Positions 12,487 through 20,140 of a stretch of DNA of 34,543 bases are shown here, piece after piece. Positions within the stretch are counted from its first letter, which is position 1; each line of letters begins with the position of its first letter. The DNA comes from a virus. The notes beneath the pieces are model-generated. The model was not told where the DNA came from. It saw nothing but the letters and a program-made list of their open reading frames with translations, and searched no databases. The DNA lies in the IMG/VR virus record IMGVR_UViG_3300044446_000023, positions 1-34,543 of that record, one strand, 5' to 3'. The translations under genes were made by a program, and so were the position numbers.

Positions 12487-14121
12487 TCAAACGTCCGTAA
12501 CTCTTCTTTCGTTGAGCGGCGCAAACCATAACTGGAAATCTTGCAAGGTGAAGCCTTCCCCGTTCTGCGAGTTGAAAACATTGAAAGTAATGTCCTGCGA
12601 TTCGCGCCCGAAGTCGTTCGACTTCAAATCTCTCACAATGTCGAATGCCCCACTGAAGGTCGTTCCCCATAGGCCCGCGCCCCATAGCCCGGCAGCCCAC
12701 AGCGCGCCTGTGACCGTGCCCGCAAGGCCGAAGGAATAGGAGTCGCCACGCAATAGGTTCTGATCGAAATAGTAGGTCACCTGCAACTGGGCCGTGGCGC
12801 TCAGGAGGTTTAATCCCAGCGCCCATTCGTGCCAGAACTTGTTGATTAGCTGAACGTCGCCATTAAACGACTTCATGGCCATCGCCTTTGTGTAGGCGGC
12901 CCCATTGTCGGAGAACAGCGCGGTTGTCTCGCGCGGTAGGTACTTGTAAATCTGGTACGTCCCCGCCGCGTTGATTGCGCCAATTAGGTAGACCTTTCCT
13001 GTCGAGGCCGGGAATGCAGTATAGGCCGTCCCTGCAACCAATCCGTCAAAGCGGGTCCAGCGAACAAACCCCTCATTCAGCTTGAGGTAGTCCATTGCGT
13101 ACACGTTCGGCGTGGCGGTCGGTGAAACAGCGGTCGGGATTGAGAGCCAATATTGCGCGGCGGTGTCGAAGAGGAATGCGGGGATTTCCTCCGTCGTCTT
13201 CGGAAACGCGCCAATCTCCGCGATATTCCGGCTATAGAATGCCGTGCGGAAGTTTTCGGCAGTCTCCACCAGCTTGAGGGACGCTACCCCTTGATCGGAC
13301 AAGAAAAGAACGTCGTCAACCACCTGACGAATCGAGTACGGCGAGCAACAGCCTATGTTCTGCGTCACTATCTCAACGCGCAGATTCGCCGGGTCGGTGT
13401 TGGGCAGCGCGGCGGCCACGAGTTTATAAATGCGCTTGCGCTTGAAGACGTAGAGCGCGTCCCGCGTGGCGAAGAGTCCGGTAATCAAGTCGCCGTCGTC
13501 AGGGTCAATATCCAGCGTGATAGCCGACGTGGCCAATCCAGCCGTGACAGTCCAGCTTTCGGGATTGCCTAGCACGCTTCCCCAAATCTGATTGGGTTCC
13601 GCCGCTGAAGCGATCCATACACGGTTGTTCCAAACCTCAATGTACTTGCCCTTCGGCGGGCTTCCAGGCAACGCCGTTGCGGCAGCCGCCGCTGTCACCT
13701 TGATTGGGTTGTCTCCGCTGGTCGCCTTGTTGACGCCGATTGCAATCCCGTTGAACGTCACCCATTGCCAGAATGTATCCGACGGCAGCGTTAGTGCGCC
13801 GGAAAGGGTTGTTAGCCCTGTGCCGTTGGTTTCGACGATTCGAAGCGTGGTTCCGGTCGTGAAGAGTACGCCGACTTCCCCGCTCTCCGTCGTGAAGTAG
13901 TGGAGAGATGTAATCCGGCCCGCGAAGGTAGTGGAAAGAAGTTCGGTTACGCCGCGCCTCGTGGATAGATTGCCGGAGGTGTCGAACTCGAAGTTCAACA
14001 GGTCTTGAAGTTCATTGTTGGCTATTTCGGTCGGCGGAGTGGCAGTGTTGATCCCTAGGCGCCAGTCAGGGACGCGGATTGGTTGGACACCTATTGAATC
14101 TAAATTCGTGCTGGCCGCCAT
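12487..14121 (-). CDS. beta-propeller tail hub / DNA-stabilising protein
   Basis: A 544-residue protein. The N-terminus DWRLGINTATPPTEIANNEL then LLNFEFDTSGNLSTRRG is typical of the podovirus nozzle or P22 gp10-like tail proteins. The body has propeller-blade repeats such as YIEVWNNRVWIASAAEPNQIW and ALYVFKRKRIYKL. C-terminal residues 450-544 are beta-rich, with a WAAGLWGAGLWG turn. It follows the adaptor gene, matching the portal-adaptor-nozzle assembly order. The role is to close the portal and hold packaged DNA. The family call rests on pattern. Confidence 0.7.
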   Translation of the reverse strand: MAASTNLDSIGVQPIRVPDWRLGINTATPPTEIANNELQDLLNFEFDTSGNLSTRRGVTELLSTTFAGRITSLHYFTTESGEVGVLFTTGTTLRIVETNGTGLTTLSGALTLPSDTFWQWVTFNGIAIGVNKATSGDNPIKVTAAAAATALPGSPPKGKYIEVWNNRVWIASAAEPNQIWGSVLGNPESWTVTAGLATSAITLDIDPDDGDLITGLFATRDALYVFKRKRIYKLVAAALPNTDPANLRVEIVTQNIGCCSPYSIRQVVDDVLFLSDQGVASLKLVETAENFRTAFYSRNIAEIGAFPKTTEEIPAFLFDTAAQYWLSIPTAVSPTATPNVYAMDYLKLNEGFVRWTRFDGLVAGTAYTAFPASTGKVYLIGAINAAGTYQIYKYLPRETTALFSDNGAAYTKAMAMKSFNGDVQLINKFWHEWALGLNLLSATAQLQVTYYFDQNLLRGDSYSFGLAGTVTGALWAAGLWGAGLWGTTFSGAFDIVRDLKSNDFGRESQDITFNVFNSQNGEGFTLQDFQLWFAPLNERRVTDV

Positions 14122-14134
14122 TTAAATACCCCGC

Positions 14135-14152
14135 ATTTGCGTTTTAAAGCCC
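14135..14152 (+). repeat. 18-bp exact repeat, copy 2
   Basis: ATTTGCGTTTTAAAGCCC, identical and in the same orientation as 6483-6500. Here it fills the gap between the adaptor gene and the propeller gene, ending at the adaptor stop. Confidence 0.6.
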
Positions 14153-14904
14153 TAGGACCAGCCATTGTTGAAATGGCTAGGGTCGAATATGGGCCGCTCT
14201 CTGCGCCGAATATTGCTCAGGTCGCTTTGCTTGAGGACGTTCATTTTCGCCACCTTGGAAAGCTCCTGCTTCACAAGCTTCGCAAGATTGGCGTCGAATC
14301 GCCGCTGGCACCTGTCCGCCGCGTCGTATTTCTGATCTATCTCCAACAGCCGCGCCTTGACGTGATCCTTCACCAAAACAATGTGTTGATCTTGTACGGG
14401 CAGAACCGTAGCCGACGCGACTTCGGACGGGTGATAGAACCATTCCCTTTCAACGGTAAGAATGGAGTCCGGAACAGGGGCAAGCCGGTACTGATAGAGA
14501 ACGTTCACGCCGGAAACAAGATTGCCGTCTTCGAGCCACGCCCGCGCGCGTCCCGCGTCCTCCAACTTAATCGTTCTCCGCGCCGCCTCCTGAATGGTCA
14601 CAAGCGGGATCGGTTCCCCGGTATCGAGGTATCGAAGCTGGATAATCTCCCGCCCGCCCACAGGGAGTTGATACTGCGCCTGCGCAATGACAGTCGAGAA
14701 CGTGCCCCGCGTGCGGAACGTGTTCCAGTTGGTTGCAATGGCGATCTCATCCAGGGCGTTATTCACGCGCGTCTCCGTGCGAGTCACGGCCCCGGCGTTA
14801 TCTATCGCCTTCTCCATGTCCTGTAGGATTTCGACCGCGATGCTGTTCGGTGTCGCCAATGCTTCCCCTTTAGTCGCCGCGTGCAAGCCCTCACGGACCT
14901 GCAC
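14152..14904 (-). CDS. portal adaptor / head-tail connector protein
   Basis: A 250-residue protein of the kind found between portal or capsid genes and the nozzle in podoviruses. A helical N-terminus (ALDEIAIATNWNTFRTRG) leads into a beta segment (AQYQLPVGGREIIQLRYLD) and then a long helical C-terminus. The longest frame starts with GTG 14904, which lies inside a perfect hairpin. A TTG at 14859 follows GGGGAAGCA and gives a more natural N-terminus (ATPNSIAVEIL), so it may be the true start. Role: docks on the portal and receives the tail. Confidence 0.7.
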   Translation of the reverse strand: MQVREGLHAATKGEALATPNSIAVEILQDMEKAIDNAGAVTRTETRVNNALDEIAIATNWNTFRTRGTFSTVIAQAQYQLPVGGREIIQLRYLDTGEPIPLVTIQEAARRTIKLEDAGRARAWLEDGNLVSGVNVLYQYRLAPVPDSILTVEREWFYHPSEVASATVLPVQDQHIVLVKDHVKARLLEIDQKYDAADRCQRRFDANLAKLVKQELSKVAKMNVLKQSDLSNIRRRERPIFDPSHFNNGWS

Positions 14905-14909
14905 GCGGC
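14876..14909 (-). other. 10-bp hairpin at adaptor gene start
   Basis: Read leftward, GCCGCGTGCA and TGCACGCGGC (14900-14909 and 14876-14885) pair perfectly around a 14-base loop. The annotated GTG start lies in the stem. The structure could hide that start and favour the TTG at 14859, or tune expression of the adaptor relative to the gene upstream. Confidence 0.5.
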
Positions 14910-14990
14910 TGTAGCCCCAACAGATTCACTCGTTCATAGCCAATGCGCGTGCTTTCGACCTTGGCGGGCCGTCCAGGGCTGCCCCTAAAA

Positions 14991-15482
14991 TCAAGCCTGT
15001 GCCGCTGTCAGGAAGCCCGGCACCGGCGTCCATCCCTGCTGCTGCCCCACTTCCTCTTCGCTCATAATGTGCGAATTGGACATCCCGTGGGCCGTGGCAA
15101 CGTGGTACTGAAGTAGCCCAAGAAGCGTGTCCCCCATTGTCTTACCCGACGGCAAGACCTGGGCTTGTGGGACTGTCTCCCAGCCTGCGTTGTATCCGGC
15201 CTGCTTCGCCGCGTCGTAGCCACAGTTTCTTTCCTTGCACATTGACGGCGTGAGTTCGACCATTCGGCGGATCAGGTTGAACTGATCGACCTTGATTTCC
15301 TGCAAAATGAATGTCTTTCCGGTCCCCTTCGGCAGTTCGATTTTCTCAGCCGTAAGCCGCGCCTGCTCCTGCTCCATGGCTCGCTGGCTGTTGATTGCCT
15401 GCTGGTCTTGCGGATCAATGCCGGTTAAGGCGGTAGCGGCCTTTTCAGCCGCTACCAGTTGTGAGATTTTTGAAACCCCCAT
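14991..15482 (-). CDS. virion-associated hypothetical protein
   Basis: A 163-residue protein. I take the ATG at 15482 (MGVSKISQLVAAEKAATAL) because the frame above it reads as unlikely leader sequence. The ribosome site is a modest GGGAAA. Features: a helical N-terminus, KLELPKGTGKTF-like text without a true P-loop, and a lone Cys pair (CKERNCGY). It is the first gene after the leftward promoter at 15747-15775 and its structured leader. No family is recognised. Position suggests a head or tail accessory protein. Confidence 0.6.
   Translation of the reverse strand: MGVSKISQLVAAEKAATALTGIDPQDQQAINSQRAMEQEQARLTAEKIELPKGTGKTFILQEIKVDQFNLIRRMVELTPSMCKERNCGYDAAKQAGYNAGWETVPQAQVLPSGKTMGDTLLGLLQYHVATAHGMSNSHIMSEEEVGQQQGWTPVPGFLTAAQA
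15432..15456 (-). other. hairpin near the gene start with GGTAGC/GCTACC arms
   Basis: GGTAGCGGC (15432-15440) and GCCGCTACC (15448-15456) are perfect 9-bp arms with a 7-base loop, about 26 bases into the coding sequence. The arm ends match the iteron arms at 3929-4114, but the centre differs in length and sequence. Confidence 0.45.
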
Positions 15483-15739
15483 AAGTTTCCCGAAAGGGGA
15501 CTGCCGCGCTTTAGACGGCAGGGGAATTTCGCATCGGCGAGTCTTCGAGCCGATCCCCTCTTGAAATTCCGCGAGGTTAATTGAAACCAAATACAGCAAC
15601 ATACGTATATTGCCGCATAGGCACGAAGCCGCTTTGCGGTGGAAACGGCCTCTTTGAAAATCCGGATATAAGGTTCTACGCACTACTTGCATAGGTAAAA
15701 TCTTGAAGTCTCAGCGGTTCGGTTTTCCGAATCGCGTAG
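15483..15739 (-). other. structured 5' leader of the leftward head-tail transcript
   Basis: About 255 bases lie between the promoter at 15747-15775 and ATG 15482. Read leftward, GGAATTTC pairs with GAAATTCC around an inner ATCGGC/GCCGAT hairpin, and CTGCCG/CGGCAG forms another hairpin just before the ribosome site. A frame runs through it, but its peptide is unconvincing. It could be a regulatory leader for late translation or transcription. Confidence 0.5.
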
Positions 15740-15746
15740 AGGCCGC

Positions 15747-15775
15747 ATAATGTGTTCGGCAACGGATACTGTCAA
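15747..15775 (-). promoter_or_regulatory. leftward late promoter
   Basis: Read leftward, a consensus TTGACA (15770-15775), a 17-bp spacer and CATTAT (15747-15752). It sits in the only large gap of the late operon and would boost the adaptor, nozzle and fibre genes. The spacer begins GTATCC, as in the SWIM promoter, but lacks the inverted partner. Confidence 0.65.
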
Positions 15776-15800
15776 CCGGCCTTCAGTGAAAATCTGCTGG

Positions 15801-15854
15801 GGCGTAGGGGCCGGAAAGCCTACGCCTGAAAATCGTCGCTCTCGCCGCGAACGA
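15801..15854 (-). terminator. tandem hairpins downstream of the head genes
   Basis: Read leftward, first TCGT(T)CGC pairs with GCGACGA (15833-15854) followed by TTTTC at 15828-15832. Then GGCGTAGG/CCTACGCC (15801-15826) forms an 8-bp stem with a 10-base loop. They probably reduce readthrough from the capsid block before the next promoter. The T-tract is short, so termination may be partial. Confidence 0.5.
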
Positions 15855-15895
15855 CAAGCCGCCTGCTTCTAGCTGGCGGTAGTTGACTGTCTACC

Positions 15896-16102
15896 TCAGT
15901 ATTTCTTGGCCCGTTTGATCTTGTGCGGCCTGCCCGTCTTGCCGCGCGACGATCCGACGCCAAAAGTAGCCGGATAGCCGCCGACGAGTTGCCCGCCCTG
16001 ATTCGTTGGACGCGCAGGCGAAGCGTGCGAAATCTCCCGCGCGGAGGTCTTGATAGCCCCGCCTTTTACGCCGCCCGACGGTTTAGAAACTTTGCTTGGC
16101 AT
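15896..16102 (-). CDS. small basic head-associated protein
   Basis: A 68-residue, Lys/Arg/Gly/Ser-rich protein (KTGRPHKIKRAKKY at the end) with an excellent AGGAGG ribosome site. It is last in the block that starts at the scaffold gene. The basic, flexible composition suggests a nucleic-acid-contacting or cement peptide of the head. No known family is recognised. Confidence 0.65.
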   Translation of the reverse strand: MPSKVSKPSGGVKGGAIKTSAREISHASPARPTNQGGQLVGGYPATFGVGSSRGKTGRPHKIKRAKKY

Positions 16103-16104
16103 GG

Positions 16105-16650
16105 TTATCCTCCTAGTACTATGTCGCCCACGTTTGGTGCCCCCGCTGGAGTGACAAGTGCGAATGCACGCCGCCCAGCAGCTAAAACTAGAGCATCGGC
16201 AGCCGCCGCAGTGGCGATAGTCAACGACCCTGCCGTGGCTGAAGTTTCAAGCGCCGAACCGGCCACGCCTGCCGCGAGGCTTTTCGCGTTCGCCACATAC
16301 CCTTTGACGGTGATCCAGAACCACGAGAACTGAGCGACGTTTGAGTTCGTCGGAGAAATGACGCCCGCGAGAGAAACTCCCTCTAGTACTTGGAGCGTCG
16401 CTGAGGTCTGAACCACGGTGTGACGTCTGAAGGCGGCGGTGACGCTGAAGTCCAGCCTCACAGCGTCACCGGCTAAAATAGCGGTCGGCGATGCGACGGT
16501 ATTGCTCTGGACATACTTGATCGTATTTCCAGCGAATACGCCGCCGCGCGGGTCTTCGACTTCAAGGCCCGGCGGATAGAGATTGCCCACGCCTAGAGCC
16601 GTTCCGGGGTCAACCTGAAGAGGATTGATTCCCTGTGTTTGAATTGCCAT
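16105..16650 (-). CDS. head decoration-like protein
   Basis: A 181-residue, Ala/Val/Thr-rich, beta-dominated protein with an AAGGAG ribosome site, two genes after the capsid protein. Its N-terminus (MAIQTQGINPLQVDPGTALGVG) and even pattern of strands fit a decoration or head-accessory protein that binds the outside of the shell. No sequence motif gives a specific family. Confidence 0.55.
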   Translation of the reverse strand: MAIQTQGINPLQVDPGTALGVGNLYPPGLEVEDPRGGVFAGNTIKYVQSNTVASPTAILAGDAVRLDFSVTAAFRRHTVVQTSATLQVLEGVSLAGVISPTNSNVAQFSWFWITVKGYVANAKSLAAGVAGSALETSATAGSLTIATAAAADALVLAAGRRAFALVTPAGAPNVGDIVLGG

Positions 16651-16658
16651 AAATCTCC

Positions 16659-16844
16659 TTAATAGATGTACGCTTGGCCTACGCCAGCGCTAGCGCTCGT
16701 GGTTTCCGTCGCCTGTATAACGACATCGCCAGAGCCTGTACTTAAAGCGCCCGCCGATGCCTTGACATAGGACATACCTAAAGCGTCTCCCAAAGGAAAC
16801 TCAGGGACTGCGCTAACTCTGTTGAAGTCTATTTTTTCAGGCAT
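16659..16844 (-). CDS. small hypothetical protein of the capsid block
   Basis: A 61-residue protein directly after the capsid gene. It has an N-terminal acidic segment (PEKIDFNRVSAVPEF) and a Ser/Ala/Gly-rich C-terminus ending QAYIY. The ribosome site is weak (TAGGA close to ATG). Co-location with the capsid and decoration genes suggests a minor head component. The family is not recognised. Confidence 0.55.
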   Translation of the reverse strand: MPEKIDFNRVSAVPEFPLGDALGMSYVKASAGALSTGSGDVVIQATETTSASAGVGQAYIY

Positions 16845-16858
16845 TCCTAGTCATCCCT

Positions 16859-17872
16859 CTACACGGCGGTTTGGAAGTTAGTGCGGCCCTGACGGCGGCG
16901 ATTGGTAAGCAGGAAGTTCGCGTACAGCAAGCACTGAACGCTTTCCGCGTCCTGATTGTCGGGACGAATCGGATCGGTAAAGGTGAAGTCGTAGCCTTCG
17001 CCCATAACGAACTTCGCGTAATCGAGGTTGAGCGCCACACTACCCATTCCGGCGGCTGTGCTCGGAAGGTTTGGCAACATATCCCGATCCCACACCACGG
17101 CAACGCCCTTGAAAAGGAAGTTCGTGAACCCGGCGCGGGCCATGTCTTCGTTCGACTGTACGCGCTCGTAGTTCTCGATTGGCATGAGCACTTTCGTCTC
17201 CCAGAACTCATGCAATTTTTGGGTCGTGATCATGATGTCGGGACGGTCAGAGCCGCCCAATCCGGCGTTAACGAGCTTAGTCCATGCTGTGCGGAATATT
17301 CCGACGGCGGCGGCGTCTTCTGCGGTAATGTTGGGAGTGCCGTCGTAGTAGTTGCGCCAGTTCGGAATGGCGTTCGAATCAATCTCTTCGTACACGTTCC
17401 ACGGAGGCCCGGCCTGAACTGCGGAAAGTAAGCCCGTCAGGTCTTTTCCGCCGTTCCCGGTCCCGTCGTTGAAGAGTTGCGCGCTGACAGTTCGGCGCAT
17501 TGACAGGGAAAGCTGTTTCCCTATCGCGTCCCACAGGTTAATGACCTGCGCGGCCTGCCCTGAGTTCTTGAATTTCTCGATTCCGGCGATCTGGCCCACG
17601 CCTGCAATCTGCTTCCAGGCCTGCTCCGCCGCCGTGATTCCCGCACTGAGGGTCATATTGAGCGGGTCAAAAGCGGCGTAGCTTTGAACGCTCAGGTTAT
17701 CGTCAATGATGACGGGTTCAACTATGGATGTCGCGCCTGGCCGGGTTTCGATTCCGCCCATCTGCCCCAACTTCCACAGAATCACCTGATTTGTGGTGAT
17801 ATTATCCGTGATGACGCGGCTGTAGCCCTTTAAGCTGGTAGCCACGACCCGGTTAAAAACGGTATCGAGCAT
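16859..17872 (-). CDS. major capsid protein
   Basis: A 337-residue protein in the usual position after the scaffold gene, with AGGAGAACC before its ATG. The N-arm (VVATSLKGYSRVITDNITTN) has the pattern common in HK97-fold capsid proteins of this kind. The middle has the expected mixed alpha/beta character, and the C-terminus FLLTNRRRQGRTNF is basic. It builds the icosahedral shell around the scaffold. The N-arm resembles the 82-residue exported protein at 20730-20978. Confidence 0.8.
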   Translation of the reverse strand: MLDTVFNRVVATSLKGYSRVITDNITTNQVILWKLGQMGGIETRPGATSIVEPVIIDDNLSVQSYAAFDPLNMTLSAGITAAEQAWKQIAGVGQIAGIEKFKNSGQAAQVINLWDAIGKQLSLSMRRTVSAQLFNDGTGNGGKDLTGLLSAVQAGPPWNVYEEIDSNAIPNWRNYYDGTPNITAEDAAAVGIFRTAWTKLVNAGLGGSDRPDIMITTQKLHEFWETKVLMPIENYERVQSNEDMARAGFTNFLFKGVAVVWDRDMLPNLPSTAAGMGSVALNLDYAKFVMGEGYDFTFTDPIRPDNQDAESVQCLLYANFLLTNRRRQGRTNFQTAV

Positions 17873-17902
17873 GAGGTTCTCCTGACGTCCGGCTAGCTTG
17901 CG

Positions 17903-18910
17903 CTAGTTTCCCTGTGACGCCTGTTGAAGATTCCAGAGAATCAACTTCCCCAGGTCCTTGATGTCGGCTGGGGGTTGCTGATTCGCTGCGCCTCGCACTC
18001 CACTTGTGGCGGGGAGTTTTGCGGCCTGGGCTTTTTTCGCTTCGGCCTGCTCCTGGGTAATCGTTCGCGTGGCTAATTTAGGCGCGCCGGGCTGGGGGGC
18101 GGCCTGCTGTTGCGGGGTAAGAATGGGCGCAATGGAGTTGATAACGTCGTAAGCCTGACCGACGGTCAACGCCTGATTGCTCCGTACAAGCTCAATCGCG
18201 GCCAAGACTTTCGGTTGAAAGTCGGGTTCCGTGCCGCGTTGCGCTGCTAGCGCGTGATATTCCTGCTGTCGGCGCGAGTGTTCATTGCCCTGCTGGTAGG
18301 GGGCCATAACTTCCTGCGCCGCGCTGCGAACGTTCTGTTTAATGAAGCCCGCAAGGGTCTGCGGGTCGTAAAGGTCTATCTCCGAATAGTCCGGCTCTGC
18401 GGGCGCGGCGGCTTCGGGCGCCTTGCCCTGAAGGGTCGCCGTCAAGAGTTCTTTGAGTTGGGAGACCTGCGCGCGAAGTTCGGCCATTTCGACCGACGGC
18501 GCTGCTACGGCCTGTTGGGCCTCACTGCCGCCCGGCACTGCCTCATGCTGCGCGCTGAGTTCGGGCAGTTCCCCGCCCGCGTCCGTCTCAGCGCCTTCCG
18601 CTCCAATCTCCTCGAAGACTCGCGGCGCGACTTTTATGCGCCCGTTCTCGAAGGAGACTTCAACTTTGCGCGGATCAAGTGACGGATGGAATTGCTCAAT
18701 CAGGCTCAATTCCCTTGGGGGTGGTGTGGCTTCGGGCGGCGCAGTATTACCCAGCGCCACTGCCGCGCCGCCCGTTTGCTCCGGCGACGGAGACGCCAGA
18801 GGTGTTCCAGTCTGCCCAGCTACCACAACTCTGCCGTTGGCATCTTTCACGTAATTGGCGCCTTGACGGACGTTGGAGCCTTCGACTGGCGTTGTAATCG
18901 TGTTCCCCAT
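17903..18910 (-). CDS. scaffolding-like protein
   Basis: A 335-residue, acidic, Ala/Glu/Gln/Pro-rich protein with a low-complexity N-terminus. A coiled-coil region lies near residues 140-165 (MAELRAQVSQLKELL), and a helical C-terminus rich in Lys and Gln ends DLGKLILWNLQQASQGN. It is immediately upstream of the capsid gene, where phage scaffolds sit, and has its own promoter at 18926-18954. Scaffold: an internal assembly core that is lost from the mature head. The call rests on composition and place. Confidence 0.7.
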   Translation of the reverse strand: MGNTITTPVEGSNVRQGANYVKDANGRVVVAGQTGTPLASPSPEQTGGAAVALGNTAPPEATPPPRELSLIEQFHPSLDPRKVEVSFENGRIKVAPRVFEEIGAEGAETDAGGELPELSAQHEAVPGGSEAQQAVAAPSVEMAELRAQVSQLKELLTATLQGKAPEAAAPAEPDYSEIDLYDPQTLAGFIKQNVRSAAQEVMAPYQQGNEHSRRQQEYHALAAQRGTEPDFQPKVLAAIELVRSNQALTVGQAYDVINSIAPILTPQQQAAPQPGAPKLATRTITQEQAEAKKAQAAKLPATSGVRGAANQQPPADIKDLGKLILWNLQQASQGN

Positions 18911-18925
18911 AATTTAATACTCCCA

Positions 18926-18954
18926 TGTATAGAACAATTCCATACTTGCAACAA
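18926..18954 (-). promoter_or_regulatory. leftward promoter before the scaffold-capsid block
   Basis: Read leftward, TTGTTG (18949-18954), a 17-bp spacer and TATACA (18926-18931), giving a leader of about 10 bases. It would raise capsid and scaffold output above that of the portal and terminase. The -35 is a partial match. Confidence 0.45.
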
Positions 18955-18979
18955 GTCTAATCTGTGAAACTGTCTACAT

Positions 18980-19441
18980 TTATCCGGTTACGCGCGGGTC
19001 TTTCCCTGACGAAATCGGGGTGTCAGATAGCTTTTTGCAGGCGTCGGCTGTGGGTTCTCCGAATGAATCAATCACCCCGGAACCCGCGAACGCCTCCTCG
19101 AAAACCCTGCGCGACTGCTTCTCTAGTTTCGCGTCCCAGCCTTTGCGCGCCTCTTCCGCCGTCTTCTTTATCGCTTCCCTGTCGTCACGGCCTGAGAGTT
19201 CGACAATCCCTGCTTGCTTGCGCGCGCGCGCTATCTTCGACGCAGAGGTTAGATAGCCATGGCCCTTGATCGTCTCGCCGTAGAACCAATTGGCGTCAGG
19301 CCGCATTACGGGCAAGGACCAAACAAGGGGCGACGGCGCGCCGCACTCAGGACATGCGGCGCGTTCGTCTGCTGGTAGTCGCGGCATAAGTAGTTCAAAT
19401 TGATTGCCGTCTACCGGACATTGCCATTCGTAAATGGGCAC
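18980..19441 (-). CDS. FmdB-like zinc-ribbon protein
   Basis: A 153-residue protein starting MPIYEWQCPVDG, with C8 and CPEC (31-34) completing a short zinc ribbon as in the FmdB/putative regulatory family, whose members start MP-Y-Y-C. The rest is a long charged helix (REAIKKTAEEARKGWDAKLEKQSRR). The start is GTG 19441 with AGAGG upstream. FmdB-like modules occur in some phage late regions, where their role is unclear. Regulation or head assembly are both possible. Confidence 0.65.
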   Translation of the reverse strand: MPIYEWQCPVDGNQFELLMPRLPADERAACPECGAPSPLVWSLPVMRPDANWFYGETIKGHGYLTSASKIARARKQAGIVELSGRDDREAIKKTAEEARKGWDAKLEKQSRRVFEEAFAGSGVIDSFGEPTADACKKLSDTPISSGKDPRVTG

Positions 19442-19443
19442 TA

Positions 19444-19605
19444 CTAAACCTCTGTGGAATATTTCTCCAAACGGGTCAGCGCGAAGTCGATAGCTTCAGC
19501 CGCTTCATCGTCAAAGCCGGTTGAGTTGTCGTCTTTAGCGCGAAGTAATTCAGCGGCCCAACGAAGATTGGGAATGATGAACATAAGAATGATTTTGAGT
19601 TTCAT
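19444..19605 (-). CDS. 53-residue protein with hydrophobic N-terminus
   Basis: The frame starts at ATG 19605 after AGGAGAACT. Residues 1-14 (MKLKIILMFIIPNL) are a short hydrophobic segment, a possible signal anchor, followed by a charged helix (DDEAAEAIDFALTRLEKY). A longer frame upstream has no ribosome site and runs into the barrel gene. It belongs to the cassette of small exported or membrane proteins between portal and scaffold. The family is not recognised. Confidence 0.6.
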   Translation of the reverse strand: MKLKIILMFIIPNLRWAAELLRAKDDNSTGFDDEAAEAIDFALTRLEKYSTEV

Positions 19606-19627
19606 AGTTCTCCTGTTTTGAAGTGAG

Positions 19628-20140
19628 TCAGAATCTAACGCCGACGCCGGCGCCGAAACGCTGCGTTGAGGGGGAGTTGAATCCTTCCGTGCGAATCCAA
19701 TCAATCACAGCCGGACGAATGAACACGTGGCCTAAATTCACATCCACACCCACACCGTATGTACGCGTGAACTGCCGATCGCTGTTGTAAGCCGTCTGAA
19801 GGCCAAAGAGCGCACGTCCAAACGGCGACACGACGCCTTTGAATAAGTCCACGCTCAACTGCGGGCCGAAGCTGTAGGTGTCAAGCGGCAGATCGGCGCC
19901 GATATTGGCCCGGTTGAACTGGAACACGCCTCCGAGACGAACGGCGGATTTCTTGAATATTCGGGCGTCGAGTTCAGCCGACAGCCCTTGCGCGTATTCC
20001 GTGCCGAACAGCGACTCGAACGAGTATTCAGTGTTCACGAACCCGACGCTGAGTTTCACTTTGTCGGGGGATTTGTCCTGCGCGATGGCCGAAGTGGCGA
20101 ACAGAACGGTGAACGCGAGTGCGAAAAGTGTTTTTCTCAT
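19628..20140 (-). CDS. phage-encoded outer-membrane beta-barrel protein
   Basis: A 170-residue protein with a signal peptide (MRKTLFALAFTVLFATSAIA, cut before QDK). About eight amphipathic strands of alternating hydrophobic residues follow, ending with a terminal Phe (FGAGVGVRF), the C-terminal signature recognised by the outer-membrane assembly machinery. The ribosome site is CAGGAGAAAA. Size fits an OmpX/OmpA-transmembrane-like 8-strand barrel. In a phage late operon such a protein may alter the host surface to exclude other phages or aid release. The call is strong; the role is inference. Confidence 0.75.
   Translation of the reverse strand: MRKTLFALAFTVLFATSAIAQDKSPDKVKLSVGFVNTEYSFESLFGTEYAQGLSAELDARIFKKSAVRLGGVFQFNRANIGADLPLDTYSFGPQLSVDLFKGVVSPFGRALFGLQTAYNSDRQFTRTYGVGVDVNLGHVFIRPAVIDWIRTEGFNSPSTQRFGAGVGVRF

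Noticed and set aside
14905-14990. Peptide-like frame between the 14991 gene and the adaptor (GSPGRPAKVESTRIGYERVN), possible frameshift extension
   Set aside because: No start codon or slippery heptamer; the hairpin and spacing suggest non-coding leader. Kept only as a weak possibility.
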